From Lewinellaceae bacterium (lineage in GTDB: Bacteria; Bacteroidota; Bacteroidia; Chitinophagales; Saprospiraceae), in assembly GCA_020636315.1 (NCBI GenBank), contig JACJYA010000016.1, positions 135,582 through 199,581 on the forward strand: a stretch of DNA of 64,000 nucleotides, written 5' to 3'. The notes beneath the pieces were generated by a model that ran no database searches, was not told the origin of the DNA, and worked only from the letters and a program-made list of their open reading frames with translations. Every line of letters begins with the position of its first letter. The stretch's first letter is position 1. This document shows, in pieces, positions 15,687 to 25,328 of this stretch. Both the position numbers and the translations under genes were made by a program.

Positions 15687-17567
15687 ATGATACGACAGAA
15701 ACGGCTTTTGCTCCTGTTTGCCTGGTTACTTTTCCTGATTGGCAGCTTCCAAAAGCTCCGGGCCCAAGAATGGCCGCCCCTGGCCAGCAAAGAATGGATA
15801 CGAGAGCATTTGAATCCCGAAAAGCCCCGGCTGATCTTCACCCGGGCGGCTGAAAGACAGCTCCGGGAAAAACTCGGTTCCGACTCCCTGGTGGCAGAAT
15901 TATACGCACACATTAAAGCCTATGCCGACGAGCTGCTTAACCTGCCGCCCCTCACCTACCAGAAGCGGGGCCGCCGCCTGTTGAGGGTATCACGCGATGC
16001 CATCAGCCGAACCCTGGCGCTGGCCATGGCCTACCGGATCGAAGGGAACATAAGCTACCGGCAGCGGCTGGAAGCAGAACTCGCCAATATCAGTACGTTC
16101 CCCGACTGGAACCCGGCCCATTTTCTCGACGCCGCCGAAATGGCCGTCGCCGTCAGCCTGCCACTCGACTGGTGCGGCGCCGACCTCTCGCCGGCGGTGC
16201 GCAGCCTGGCCAGGAGCGCGCTAGTGGAAAAAGCCCTCAAGCCAGGCCTCGGCGTCACGGAGATGAACTGGTGGTGGGACGCTGTCCACAACTGGAACCT
16301 AGTCTGCCATGGCGGACTGGCTATCGCCGCCCTGGTTCTCTTCGAGGAAGAGCCTGACCTGGCCTCCCATACCCTTCACCGGACTGTCACCAAATTCCCG
16401 CTTGGTTTCAGTCCTTATGAGCCCGACGGCGCCTATACCGAAGGGCCGTCCTACTGGTTCTACGCCACCGACTACCTGACGCTGGCCATCTCCGCCTTCG
16501 AGTCCGCCCTGGGCGCCGACTTTGGCTTCACCAACGCTCCGGGCATCAAAGAAAGCGCCCTGTTCAGCGAGATCGCCGCCGGGCCTTCCGGGGACTATTA
16601 CAACTATTTTGACGCCTCCACCGGCGGCTACCACAGCCTGTCGCACCTGGGGCTGCTCACCTGGTTCGCTCCGCGGACAGGCTTTACGGCGCCCCGGCAG
16701 GCGTGGAAAAAGGCCATCGCCGACGAAGCGGAAGAGCATTTTAAAAAGGCCCGCTTTTCCACCCTCTATCTGCTAGCCCTGGCCACGCAGCCGGAAGGCC
16801 TGCCGGAAATCGGACGCCCCACCGCCTGGCTGGCCCGGGGCGACAGCCCTGTAGGCATCCTGAGCAGCCGGGATAAAAACGGCCTCTACCTCGCCGCAAA
16901 GGGCGGCAGCGCCAGTGATAACCACGCTAATATGGACGCCGGTTCCTTCATTCTGGAATGGAAGCGGATCCGATGGTCCATCGACCCCGGCAACCAGGAT
17001 TACGAACCGCTGGAGCAAACGATCGGGGTGGGTGAACTTTGGAATCGCAGCCAGGACTCCGAACGCTGGAGCCTGCTCACCAAGAACAACTATGGGCACA
17101 GCACCCTGACGGCCAACGGTGAAAAACACCTCGCTGCGGCCCGCGCCCTGCTCACTGGCCACAACCTGGAAGCAGGCCGGCCCTATTTTTCCTTCGGCCT
17201 TACCCCCCTCTTCGGAGGCCGGGTGGCAAAAGCCATCCGCACCTTCCAACAGACGGCGGAAAACACCCTGCAGATCAGGGATAGCCTGGCGCTGGCCGAT
17301 GACGTTAAACTCATTACCTGGCAGTGGATCACCCGGGCCGACGTCGGGATCAACGGAAATACAATTCATTTATCCCAGGATGGTGAGCGGCTGAAGCTGA
17401 AGGTAGTCAGCCCGGCAACATTTGAGGTGAGGGTCGTATCGCTCGATCCGCCGCCCCTGGCGTACGATAAGGCCATTTCGGGATTGAAGCGGATTGAGAT
17501 CACTGTGGCGCCTTCAGCTTTTACCAATGGGACAGGGGAGATCGTGGTGGAAGTGATCGGGTATTGA
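15687..17567 (+). CDS. Heparinase II/III-like polysaccharide lyase
   Basis: A 626-residue secreted protein. Start at 15687 gives MIRQKRLLLLFAWLLF and cleavage after LRAQ; an upstream Met at 15600 belongs to a different relic. Residues about 60-400 are an alpha/alpha toroid with EGPSYWFYATDYL and FDASTGGYHSLSHL. The heparinase II/III C-terminal beta-sandwich begins with DNHANMDAGSFILEW (His413). Members of this group (PL12, PL15, PL17, PL21 relatives) cleave uronic-acid-containing chains by beta-elimination, leaving unsaturated ends. The subfamily and substrate cannot be fixed by eye. It follows the GH2 gene and would supply the unsaturated oligomers used by the GH105 enzyme at 58529. Confidence 0.85.
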   Translation: MIRQKRLLLLFAWLLFLIGSFQKLRAQEWPPLASKEWIREHLNPEKPRLIFTRAAERQLREKLGSDSLVAELYAHIKAYADELLNLPPLTYQKRGRRLLRVSRDAISRTLALAMAYRIEGNISYRQRLEAELANISTFPDWNPAHFLDAAEMAVAVSLPLDWCGADLSPAVRSLARSALVEKALKPGLGVTEMNWWWDAVHNWNLVCHGGLAIAALVLFEEEPDLASHTLHRTVTKFPLGFSPYEPDGAYTEGPSYWFYATDYLTLAISAFESALGADFGFTNAPGIKESALFSEIAAGPSGDYYNYFDASTGGYHSLSHLGLLTWFAPRTGFTAPRQAWKKAIADEAEEHFKKARFSTLYLLALATQPEGLPEIGRPTAWLARGDSPVGILSSRDKNGLYLAAKGGSASDNHANMDAGSFILEWKRIRWSIDPGNQDYEPLEQTIGVGELWNRSQDSERWSLLTKNNYGHSTLTANGEKHLAAARALLTGHNLEAGRPYFSFGLTPLFGGRVAKAIRTFQQTAENTLQIRDSLALADDVKLITWQWITRADVGINGNTIHLSQDGERLKLKVVSPATFEVRVVSLDPPPLAYDKAISGLKRIEITVAPSAFTNGTGEIVVEVIGY

Positions 17568-17590
17568 AGTCATAGAGCAAGTCTTTTCAA

Positions 17591-18121
17591 ATGAAAAAAA
17601 CAAACATGAGAATCACAACCCTGCTACTGATTCTGATCTGCGGCCTGCTGTATTCCTGCGCTTCCGGCGAACCGGAAGAACAAGCTGATACCCGCCCCAA
17701 TATTATCCTCATCCTCGCCAATGACATGGGTTATTCCGGCCTCGGCTGTATGGGCTCGGAGATACAGACGCCCAACCTCGACCGGCTGGCCGGCAATGGA
17801 CTGCTGATGGCCCAATTCTACAATACCAGCCGCTGTTGCCTCACCCGAGACTACCTGCTCACCGGCCTGTACCCGCATCAGGCGGGCACGGGCTCCATGG
17901 TCAGTGGCCTGCCGGAAGCGCCCGCTTATCAGGGCTACCTGAAGGAGCAATGCATCACCCTGGGCGAGGTGCCGGGCGAGGCCGGCTACACCACATTGCT
18001 CTCCGGCAAGTAACATGTTGGCGAGGAAGAAGCCCACTGGCCGGATAAGAGAGGCTTTCAAAAATCGTTTATATTACTTTCTACTTCTATGGAAAATGAA
18101 GAAAACATCCTAATATCATGA
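17591..18121 (+). pseudogene. Inactivated sulfatase, truncated by a nonsense codon
   Basis: A lipoprotein leader (YSCAS) is followed by a sulfatase N-terminus: RPNIILILANDMGYSGLGCMG and TPNLDRLAGNG. Three defects are visible. The metal-binding Asp-Asp of the family reads Asn-Asp. The formylglycine motif, normally C-x-P-S/T-R, reads CCLTR with DYLLTG after it. The expected GKWHVG reads GK, TAA, HVG (stop at 18011-18013), after which homology continues briefly (EEEAHWPDKRGFQKSF) to 18121. Most of the roughly 450-500 residue enzyme is absent. It cannot be an active sulfatase. Confidence 0.9.
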
Positions 18122-19731
18122 ACCGCATAGCCCCTATCTTTCTAATTGTTCTATTGCTTGAAGGCTTCGCCATGAATGCCCAGAAGAAAGCCTATGACAT
18201 CGTCATCTACGGCTGCACTTCCGCCGGCATCGCAGCGGCAGTACAAGCCAGCAAAATGGGTAAATCGGTAGTAATCGTCGGCCCTGATAAACACCTGGGC
18301 GGCCTGACGGCAGGCGGGCTGGGCTGGACGGATTCCGGAAAAAAGGAAGTCATCGGCGGGTTTGCCCGTTCCTTTTACCAGCGTGTAAAGGCTCACTATG
18401 ACCAGCCTGAAGCCTGGCCATACCAAGAACCGGAAGCTTACAGCCGATATAGCCCCGAGGAAGACGCTATGTGGGTCTTCGAACCGCATGTGGCCGAAGC
18501 CGCTTATGAAGCCATTATCGCCGAAAACAATATCCCGGTTTTTCGCGAACGCTGGCTCGACCGGGAGAACGGGGTGAAAAAACGGGGCGGGCGCATCCGC
18601 TCCATCAAAATGCTCAACGGCGAAACTTACTCCGGAAAGATATTCATCGATGCCACCTACGAAGGCGACCTGATGGCCGCCGCCGGCGTTTCTTATACCG
18701 TGGGCCGGGAGAGTAATGCCACTTACGGCGAAACCCTCAACGGCGTACAAAAAGCCAATGCCGTCAGCCACCAGTTCAACTATCCGGTCAGCCCTTACCG
18801 CATAGCCGATGCCCCGGACAGTGGGCTGCTGCCCAACATTCACAACGATGATCCCGGCGAGGACGGCCAGGGCGACCACCGCGTGCAAGCCTACAACTTC
18901 CGGATGTGCCTGACGACGGTAAAGGAAAACCAGGCCCCCTTTCCCAAACCCGACAATTACGACCCGCTGAACTACGAGCTGCTGGCCCGCTACCTGGACA
19001 AAGGCTGGCGCGGCGTGTGGGTCAAATTCGACCCGGCGCCCAACAAGAAGACCGACACCAACAACCACGGCGCATTTTCTACGGATTACATCGGCAAGAA
19101 CTACGCCTACCCTGAAGCGTCCTACGATGAGCGCCGGGCTATCATCAAAGAGCATGAAGACTACCAGAAAGGCCTGATGTGGTTCTTAAGCTATGACCCG
19201 CGTGTTCCCGAAGATGTACGGGAGCGCATGAGCCAGTGGGGCCTGGCCAAAGATGAATTCACAGATAACGGCCACTGGCCCCACCAGATCTACGTGCGCG
19301 AGGCCCGCCGCATGGTAAGCGATTTCGTGATGACGGAGAATCACCTCAGGAGCAAGACCCAAACGCCGGAAACCATAGGCATGGGGTCATACAACATGGA
19401 CTCCCACAATGTACAGCGCTATGTAGATGAGAACGGCCATGCCCGCAACGAAGGCGACATACAGGTCAATCCCGGCGGCCCCTACCCCATCAGTTACCGG
19501 GCCATCGTCCCGAAAGCAAAGGAAGCCACCAACCTGATCGTGCCGGTATGCCTTTCGTCTTCGCACATTGCCTACGGTTCCATCCGCATGGAGCCGGTAT
19601 TTATGATACTGGGGCAGTCGGCGGCCATCGCCGCAGCGCTGGCTATTGAAAACAACAGCAGCGTTCAGATGGTGGATTATGAAATAATGAAGAAAATTTT
19701 GCTGGAAGAGGGACAGGTGCTGGAGTATTAG
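18118..19731 (+). CDS. Secreted FAD-dependent oxidoreductase (FAD_oxidored type)
   Basis: A 537-residue protein with a signal peptide (cleavage near AMNAQ). The Rossmann dinucleotide fold starts at once (YDIVIYGCTSAGIAAAVQASKMGKSVVIVGP), followed by HLGGLTAGGLGWTD, typical of the FAD_oxidored (pfam12831) group. Near the C-terminus RMEPVFMILGQSAAIAAALA completes the FAD domain. Relatives are common in carbohydrate loci of Planctomycetes and Bacteroidota with unknown sugar or sugar-acid substrates. Its start overlaps the tail of the sulfatase pseudogene, so it remains in the GH2/lyase transcription unit. Oxidation of a released sugar is inference; the flavin-fold call is firm. Confidence 0.88.
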   Translation: MNRIAPIFLIVLLLEGFAMNAQKKAYDIVIYGCTSAGIAAAVQASKMGKSVVIVGPDKHLGGLTAGGLGWTDSGKKEVIGGFARSFYQRVKAHYDQPEAWPYQEPEAYSRYSPEEDAMWVFEPHVAEAAYEAIIAENNIPVFRERWLDRENGVKKRGGRIRSIKMLNGETYSGKIFIDATYEGDLMAAAGVSYTVGRESNATYGETLNGVQKANAVSHQFNYPVSPYRIADAPDSGLLPNIHNDDPGEDGQGDHRVQAYNFRMCLTTVKENQAPFPKPDNYDPLNYELLARYLDKGWRGVWVKFDPAPNKKTDTNNHGAFSTDYIGKNYAYPEASYDERRAIIKEHEDYQKGLMWFLSYDPRVPEDVRERMSQWGLAKDEFTDNGHWPHQIYVREARRMVSDFVMTENHLRSKTQTPETIGMGSYNMDSHNVQRYVDENGHARNEGDIQVNPGGPYPISYRAIVPKAKEATNLIVPVCLSSSHIAYGSIRMEPVFMILGQSAAIAAALAIENNSSVQMVDYEIMKKILLEEGQVLEY

Positions 19732-19827
19732 CAATGCAATGGATAGCAGCTGCAGACAAAAAAAATTTTGCATCTATTCTGATTGTCCCTATTTTTACCA
19801 AACAAAAGAGCAGGCAACCAACTTTTC

Positions 19828-20439
19828 ATGCAGCAACAGAAAGAGCACCGGGACGGGCAGCAGTTATGGGCCGGCCTTAAGAAAGGCGATGAGGCCGCTT
19901 TGTCTGGACTGTTCCTGTTGTACGTCGATGAATTGTATGAACACGGATACATGCTCTGCCGGAATAAAGAACTGGTGGAAGACTGCATTCAGGACCTGTT
20001 TTTCCGCCTCTGGAAAAACAGGGACATCCTTTCCGATGTAAAGAACGTACGGGCCTATCTGCTGTCTGCCCTGCGCAACCGCATCCACGATTCCTTTCGA
20101 AAAATGAGAGATGTCTATTTCCTGGACGAGCAGCAGGAATCAGAAACCCTTCCCGCTGAGCCTTCCGCCGAAGAAGACTGGATCACTGACGAGAGCCGTT
20201 CCCTGCAAAAGGAAGCCGCCATCCGGGCTTTGCACAGCCTGCCCGAGCGGATGCGGCAGGCGGTGCAGCTTCGTTATTTTGATGGGCTGGAATACGAAGA
20301 AATCGCCCATGCGATGAATATTTCCAAACAGGTAGCCATCAATATGGTTTACAGGGCCACTCAGAAACTGCGCGCCCATTCCGAAAGCTACTCCCGCTGG
20401 ATGTTATTGTACCTGCTCCTCTCCTCTTCCGCCGGATGA
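19828..20439 (+). CDS. ECF-type sigma factor of the FecR/SusC system
   Basis: A 203-residue sigma-70 family factor. The ATG at 19828 is chosen over an upstream in-frame TTG (19783). Region 2 is about residues 15-85 (SGLFLLYVDELYEHGYML, CIQDLFFRLWKNRD). Region 4 is about 130-190 (LPERMRQAVQLRYFDGLEYEEIA, ISKQVAINMVYRATQKLR). The gene order sigma, FecR, SusC with an STN domain, SusD is the classic trans-envelope signalling set: substrate in SusC signals through FecR to release the sigma factor. The gap to fecR is 145 bp and holds a candidate ECF promoter. Distinct from the orphan sigma at 11930. Confidence 0.9.
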   Translation: MQQQKEHRDGQQLWAGLKKGDEAALSGLFLLYVDELYEHGYMLCRNKELVEDCIQDLFFRLWKNRDILSDVKNVRAYLLSALRNRIHDSFRKMRDVYFLDEQQESETLPAEPSAEEDWITDESRSLQKEAAIRALHSLPERMRQAVQLRYFDGLEYEEIAHAMNISKQVAINMVYRATQKLRAHSESYSRWMLLYLLLSSSAG

Positions 20440-20513
20440 CCTGCGATTTCCATTGATTTTGCGGTTGTCTTGAAAAAGGCCCCGGAAAAAAATCAAAAAA
20501 ATTCCCTGCCGAA

Positions 20514-20542
20514 GGTTATAGCCCACAAGTTCTTCCGTCTTA
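20514..20542 (+). promoter_or_regulatory. Candidate ECF-sigma promoter before fecR
   Basis: GGTTAT (20514-20519) and CGTCTTA (20536-20542) are separated by 16 bp, a spacing and composition plausible for an ECF-dependent promoter and unlike the TTTG/TAnnTTTG type. It lies 43 bp before the FecR start. No second copy was found before SusC, so the claim rests on one site. Confidence 0.3.
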
Positions 20543-20584
20543 CTTTCGAGAGCGGTCCTCAAACCGCCATTCAAGCCGTGCAAT

Positions 20585-21607
20585 ATGAACGATAAAGATT
20601 ACGCCAATTTCTCCATCCGCCAGCTGGCCAGCGACCCCGATTTTCAGCGCTGGGTGCGGCAACCTTCCAGAGAGGACCTCCTCTTCTGGCAGGTATTTCT
20701 AAGGGATAACCCGAACAGGGCCGATGAGGTGGCCGCCGCCCGGCGGGAAGTACAGCAGCAATTCGGGTTGCAGGCGCCGGGCATGCTGTCTGCCGAAAAA
20801 AAGCAGCAAATGCACGATCGGCTGATGGAAGCCATTCGCCAGGATAAAAGAAGGCGCATCCGCCGTTGGGCATTTTCCACTGCCGCCGCGGTACTGGTGC
20901 TGGTTCTGGCAGGTATGGCCATCTTTGGCCTGGACGGCTGGGGCGAAAGACCAATGGTGGTGCACCATACGCCCTATGGCCAGACGGAAGAGATCGCCCT
21001 TCCCGATGGTTCTCAGGTGGTGCTAAACGCCAATTCTACCCTAACCTACGCCCAGGCCTGGAAAAAAGGCGCTGACAGACAGGTGTGGCTGAAGGGCGAA
21101 GCTCACTTCACGGTAGCACCCAAACCTGCCACGAAGGCAAAGTTTACGGTCATTACCGACGACCTGAGCGTCAATGTTCTGGGCACCATCTTCAACGTTT
21201 ACGCCCGCGAAACCGGCACTGAAGTCACCCTCGAAGAAGGAAAGATCAAACTGGAACTGGAGAAAAAGCCGGGACAGCAGTCCATGATCGACATGGCTCC
21301 CGGCGAAAAGGTGGAGTACTCCGCAAAGACCGGCCGGCTGAAGGAAGAAAAAGCCAATATTCAGGCAGAAAGTGCGTGGAAAGAGGGCGTGATCCTCTTC
21401 GACGGCATCACTTTGGGCCAATTGGGCCTGATCATTACGGAAACTTTCGGCCGGCCTGTCGAATTTCAGGACAGCAGCATGATGCAGCAACTGGTGACCG
21501 GCGCCGGCCCTGCCGACGACCTGAAGATACTGCTCGAAACGGCGGAGAAAGCATTTGATGTAAAAGTGGTTGAGCAGGACAGCCTGCTGATCTTCAAAAG
21601 AAATTAA
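20585..21607 (+). CDS. FecR-family anti-sigma factor
   Basis: A 340-residue inner-membrane protein. Residues 1-93 are cytoplasmic and would bind the sigma factor. About 95-116 is a single transmembrane helix (WAFSTAAAVLVLVLAGMAIF). Next comes the periplasmic FecR domain with the diagnostic HTPYGQTEEIALPDGSQVVLNANSTLTY and VWLKGEAHFTV, and then a C-terminal domain (about 255-340) that contacts the STN domain of the receptor. It sits between its sigma factor and an STN-bearing SusC, so the signalling partner is clear from context. All expected parts are present and there is no sign of decay. Confidence 0.93.
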   Translation: MNDKDYANFSIRQLASDPDFQRWVRQPSREDLLFWQVFLRDNPNRADEVAAARREVQQQFGLQAPGMLSAEKKQQMHDRLMEAIRQDKRRRIRRWAFSTAAAVLVLVLAGMAIFGLDGWGERPMVVHHTPYGQTEEIALPDGSQVVLNANSTLTYAQAWKKGADRQVWLKGEAHFTVAPKPATKAKFTVITDDLSVNVLGTIFNVYARETGTEVTLEEGKIKLELEKKPGQQSMIDMAPGEKVEYSAKTGRLKEEKANIQAESAWKEGVILFDGITLGQLGLIITETFGRPVEFQDSSMMQQLVTGAGPADDLKILLETAEKAFDVKVVEQDSLLIFKRN

Positions 21608-21810
21608 GGCTCGTTATCATACATTACTTTAATATCAATAATCTGATGGTTTGACGGAGAGGTAGCAGACAACAGTTAAGGATCGGTTGCTGCCTTTCTT
21701 CAAACCCAGCCCAAATAAGCGGGTCCATCCTTACGTATTCCGGCCAGATGGCCGACGGATGCCTGGGTGAGATATGCTTATTACCATTGGTTAATGAAAA
21801 AGATCACAAA

Positions 21811-24800
21811 ATGAAAAGACACTTACTCATCCCGATCACCGCTGTTTTGCTGGCTATTCTATGGGGATACAGCCGCCTGGAGGCACAAACGGTAGCGGCC
21901 CTTTCCGAACAGCCGGGCTCCTATTTTCAAACCCAGGAAAGAGAAGAGAAAATAGCCCTCAAAACCCTGCTCCGGGCACTAGAGAAGGAATACCAGGTAT
22001 TTTTTACCTATTCGGATAAAATAGTAGAGGGCAAAGAGGTGGCCTACCGTCCAGCTTCGGGCCAGAAGCTGGAGGAAGTGCTCGCCCGGGCCTTGCCCTC
22101 TGTAGGGTTGCAATACCAGAAAGTGCGGGGCAAGTTTTATGTTATTACAGAAAAAACAGCGGGGGAAAGGCCGGCCAGGAAAATAAATAATGGCGCCGAA
22201 AAGATGCGGAGCAGCCGGCAGATACCAGTTATGCCACTGCTGTCTTATCAGCCGCCCCGCTATCCGCAGCCACAGTTATTCCCGGTAAACGGCACCGTCA
22301 CCGATCAGGCCGGCGAGCCCCTGGTGGGGGTCAACGTTCTGGTAAAGGGGAATAGCCTGGGTACTATTACAGATATAAACGGCGCCTTTTCTCTGGACCT
22401 GCCGGATGGGGAGCAGTCGCTGGTGTTTTCCTACGTGGGTTATGAAACGTTGGAAGTGCCGGTCAACGGGCGTTCTCAGATAGAGGCCGTGTTGCGGGAG
22501 AGCGCTACGGCCCTGGATGAAGTGGTAGTGGTGGGGTATGGTTCCATGCGGAAAAGCGATTTAACGGGATCGGTATCCAAGATAAAAGCAGCCGACATTC
22601 ACAATCAGCCGATTTACTCTGTAGAGCAGGGGCTGCAGGGGCGAGCGGCCGGCGTTCAAATTACTCAATCTTCTTCGGAACCGGGGGGCGGCATCTCCGT
22701 CCGGATACGGGGAGGCAATTCCGTCAATGGCGGCAACGAACCCCTCTATGTCATCGATGGGTTTCCGGTGATCAACAATAACGGCAGAGCAGCGGCAGGG
22801 GGTAACCCCGGAACGGGAGGGATCTCTGTTGCGCCCAATGGCCTGGCTTCCCTGAACCCCAACGACATCGAATCGATAGAAGTCCTCAAAGACGCTTCCG
22901 CCACAGCAATTTATGGCGCCCGGGCAGCCAATGGAGTCGTATTGATCACCACAAAGAGAGGAAAATCAGGTAAAGCTAAAGTTAACGTCGATATATTCAG
23001 TGGAATTCAGGAACTGGCAAAAAGCATCACCGTGCTGAACGCCGCCCAATACGGCCAGTGGGCAAATGAGGTGGCGGCAGCCAGAGGGGAACAGCCTTAC
23101 TTTACGGATGTTTCCTCTTTAGGCGAAGGAACAAACGCACAGGACGCCATTTATCAAACCGGCAGTGTGCAGAACTACCAGGTCTCGGTTTCCGGGGGTA
23201 ATGAACAAACCCGGTATCACGTTTCAGGTAATTTTTTCGATCAAAAAGGGATCATTAAAAACTCTGGTTTTGAACGATACTCCCTGCGAATGAACCTGGA
23301 TCAAAAAATTAGCGACAGGATAAATATTGGCAACAGCTTGTTCATTACCAGGACGGACCAGCAATCTGTCCTTTCCGGAGGCTCGGGCAACAAAAATGCC
23401 GGCGTGAGCAATGCTGCTTTCTTATGGCTGCCCGTCTTTCCGCTGGAAGATGAGAACGGCGGTTTTTTTCAACATGAAAACGGAACCCCTCCCGAGATCC
23501 TGCCATTACCCCTTTCCAATCCTCTGGCCCTGGTTAATGAAGTACAGGACCAGTTGGTATCTGACCGGATACTGGGAAACCTGTTCCTGGAATACGAGAT
23601 CCTGCGGGGGTTAAAGTTCCGAAGCAGCTTCGGGGTTGACATGGACAAGAGGAACCGGGATATTTATTTCACGCGCAAGACGCTACGCGGCGGTAATGGG
23701 GTCAATGGATTGGCCCGGGTAGGAAACTCCGCCATCAATTCGTTGCTCAACGAAAACATCCTCACCTACCAAACGTCCATAGGCCAGCATAAATTTAATG
23801 TCCTGGCAGGTTATACCCGACAGAGTGAGACTTTTGAGGACCGTATCATACAGACCAACAATTTCGTAAATGACATCACAGGCACCAACAACCTGGACGG
23901 CGGAGCCCCTCCCGGCGGCCCTTCCGTAGCTTCGAGCAAAAGGAAATGGTCGCTGGCTTCCTACCTCGGCCGGGTGAACTACATACTTAGTGACAAGTAC
24001 CTTTTCACCTTCAATATCCGGGCGGACGGATCTTCCAAATTTGGGGCCGACAACCGCTGGGGCGTCTTCCCTTCTGCTGCTTTTGCCTGGAGAATAATAG
24101 ATGAAGATTTTATGGATGGCGTCAACCTGCTCAGCGACCTTAAGGCGAGAGTCAGTTATGGGGAAACCGGCAATCAGGAAATCGGAGAATACCAGTCGCA
24201 GGCTATTTTGCGCACCACCGGTTATCCTTTCGGAGGGCTTATCAATACTGGTTTCTATACTGCTTCATTAGCCAATCCGGGCCTGCGCTGGGAAACAACC
24301 ACTCAACTTGATGTAGGCCTGGACCTGGGCGCCTTTAACAATCGGATAACCTTAAGCATGGACTACTACCAGAAACGCACCGAGGACCTCCTGCTTGCCG
24401 TTACCCTTCCTCAGGAATCAGGGTTTAACACGGCGCTAAAAAATTCCGGGATTGTGGAGAACAAAGGTTTTGAACTTTCTCTGGGGGCAGACCCTCTGGC
24501 CGGGCCTATAAAATGGCATACGGACCTGAATTTTTCCATGAACCGCAATACAGTAGTGGACCTGGGGGAAAGCACCCGCATTTTTGGCAGCACCATAAGT
24601 TTCGATTATAAAATTGGAGGGAGCCTGGTGGAAGTAGGCCAGCCTCTGGGTGTTTTCTTCGGTTATCAGGTAGAAGGCCCTTTCCGCAACCAGGCCGAAA
24701 TCGAGGCGCACGGGGCCCAACCCGCAGCCGCTCCCGGCGACCTGAAATTCGTTGACACCAATGGCGACGGAGAGATCAACTCTTTGGACCGCACGATCAT

Positions 24801-25314
24801 CGGCGACCCCACCCCTGACTACATCTTCGGGTGGAATAACCGCCTGGCATACAAGAATTTTTCGCTCAACTTTTTTATACAAGGCGTACAGGGAGCGGAC
24901 ATTCTGAACGTGAACCTGCGCAACCTGGAAAGCAGTGTTTCGGAGAATAACATTACAGTGGACCGTTTTGTCAACCGCTGGACGCCACAAAACCCGGATG
25001 CCCTTTATCCGCGGGCTGGCGCCACCAATTTCGCCGGTGACGACCTTACCAGCAACCTGATCGAGGATGGATCATACATCCGCCTCAACAATATAACCCT
25101 GGGATACCGCTTTGGATCAGGTAAACTGGGCGCACCCTGGATCCGGGGGTTAGAACTAAACGTCAGCGCCCAAAACCTTTTTACCATCACCGATTACAAA
25201 GGATTTAATCCGGATGTCAATAGCCAGGGACAAAACAACATCAACCAGGGCATCGATTTTGGCGCCTATCCTCTGGCAAAAACCTATATCATCGGCCTTA
25301 AATTCGAACTGTAA
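21811..25314 (+). CDS. susC: SusC-type TonB-dependent receptor with STN signalling domain
   Basis: SusC proteins import oligosaccharides across the outer membrane, powered by TonB. The start at 21811 (MKRHLLIPIT, signal peptide to EAQ) is chosen; an upstream Met at 21748 would place the leader internally. Domains of the 1167-residue product: STN (about 40-110, LKTLLRALEKEYQVFFTY), a carboxypeptidase-like Ig domain (about 155-225, GTVTDQAGEPLVGVNV), the TonB plug (ALDEVVVVGYGSMRKSDLTGSV), then the 22-strand barrel ending in YIIGLKFEL. The STN domain marks it as a transducer to the FecR/ECF pair just upstream. It opens an eight-gene operon with gaps of 31 bp or less. Confidence 0.95.
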   Translation: MKRHLLIPITAVLLAILWGYSRLEAQTVAALSEQPGSYFQTQEREEKIALKTLLRALEKEYQVFFTYSDKIVEGKEVAYRPASGQKLEEVLARALPSVGLQYQKVRGKFYVITEKTAGERPARKINNGAEKMRSSRQIPVMPLLSYQPPRYPQPQLFPVNGTVTDQAGEPLVGVNVLVKGNSLGTITDINGAFSLDLPDGEQSLVFSYVGYETLEVPVNGRSQIEAVLRESATALDEVVVVGYGSMRKSDLTGSVSKIKAADIHNQPIYSVEQGLQGRAAGVQITQSSSEPGGGISVRIRGGNSVNGGNEPLYVIDGFPVINNNGRAAAGGNPGTGGISVAPNGLASLNPNDIESIEVLKDASATAIYGARAANGVVLITTKRGKSGKAKVNVDIFSGIQELAKSITVLNAAQYGQWANEVAAARGEQPYFTDVSSLGEGTNAQDAIYQTGSVQNYQVSVSGGNEQTRYHVSGNFFDQKGIIKNSGFERYSLRMNLDQKISDRINIGNSLFITRTDQQSVLSGGSGNKNAGVSNAAFLWLPVFPLEDENGGFFQHENGTPPEILPLPLSNPLALVNEVQDQLVSDRILGNLFLEYEILRGLKFRSSFGVDMDKRNRDIYFTRKTLRGGNGVNGLARVGNSAINSLLNENILTYQTSIGQHKFNVLAGYTRQSETFEDRIIQTNNFVNDITGTNNLDGGAPPGGPSVASSKRKWSLASYLGRVNYILSDKYLFTFNIRADGSSKFGADNRWGVFPSAAFAWRIIDEDFMDGVNLLSDLKARVSYGETGNQEIGEYQSQAILRTTGYPFGGLINTGFYTASLANPGLRWETTTQLDVGLDLGAFNNRITLSMDYYQKRTEDLLLAVTLPQESGFNTALKNSGIVENKGFELSLGADPLAGPIKWHTDLNFSMNRNTVVDLGESTRIFGSTISFDYKIGGSLVEVGQPLGVFFGYQVEGPFRNQAEIEAHGAQPAAAPGDLKFVDTNGDGEINSLDRTIIGDPTPDYIFGWNNRLAYKNFSLNFFIQGVQGADILNVNLRNLESSVSENNITVDRFVNRWTPQNPDALYPRAGATNFAGDDLTSNLIEDGSYIRLNNITLGYRFGSGKLGAPWIRGLELNVSAQNLFTITDYKGFNPDVNSQGQNNINQGIDFGAYPLAKTYIIGLKFEL

Positions 25315-25328
25315 AAACCGCTTAAAAA

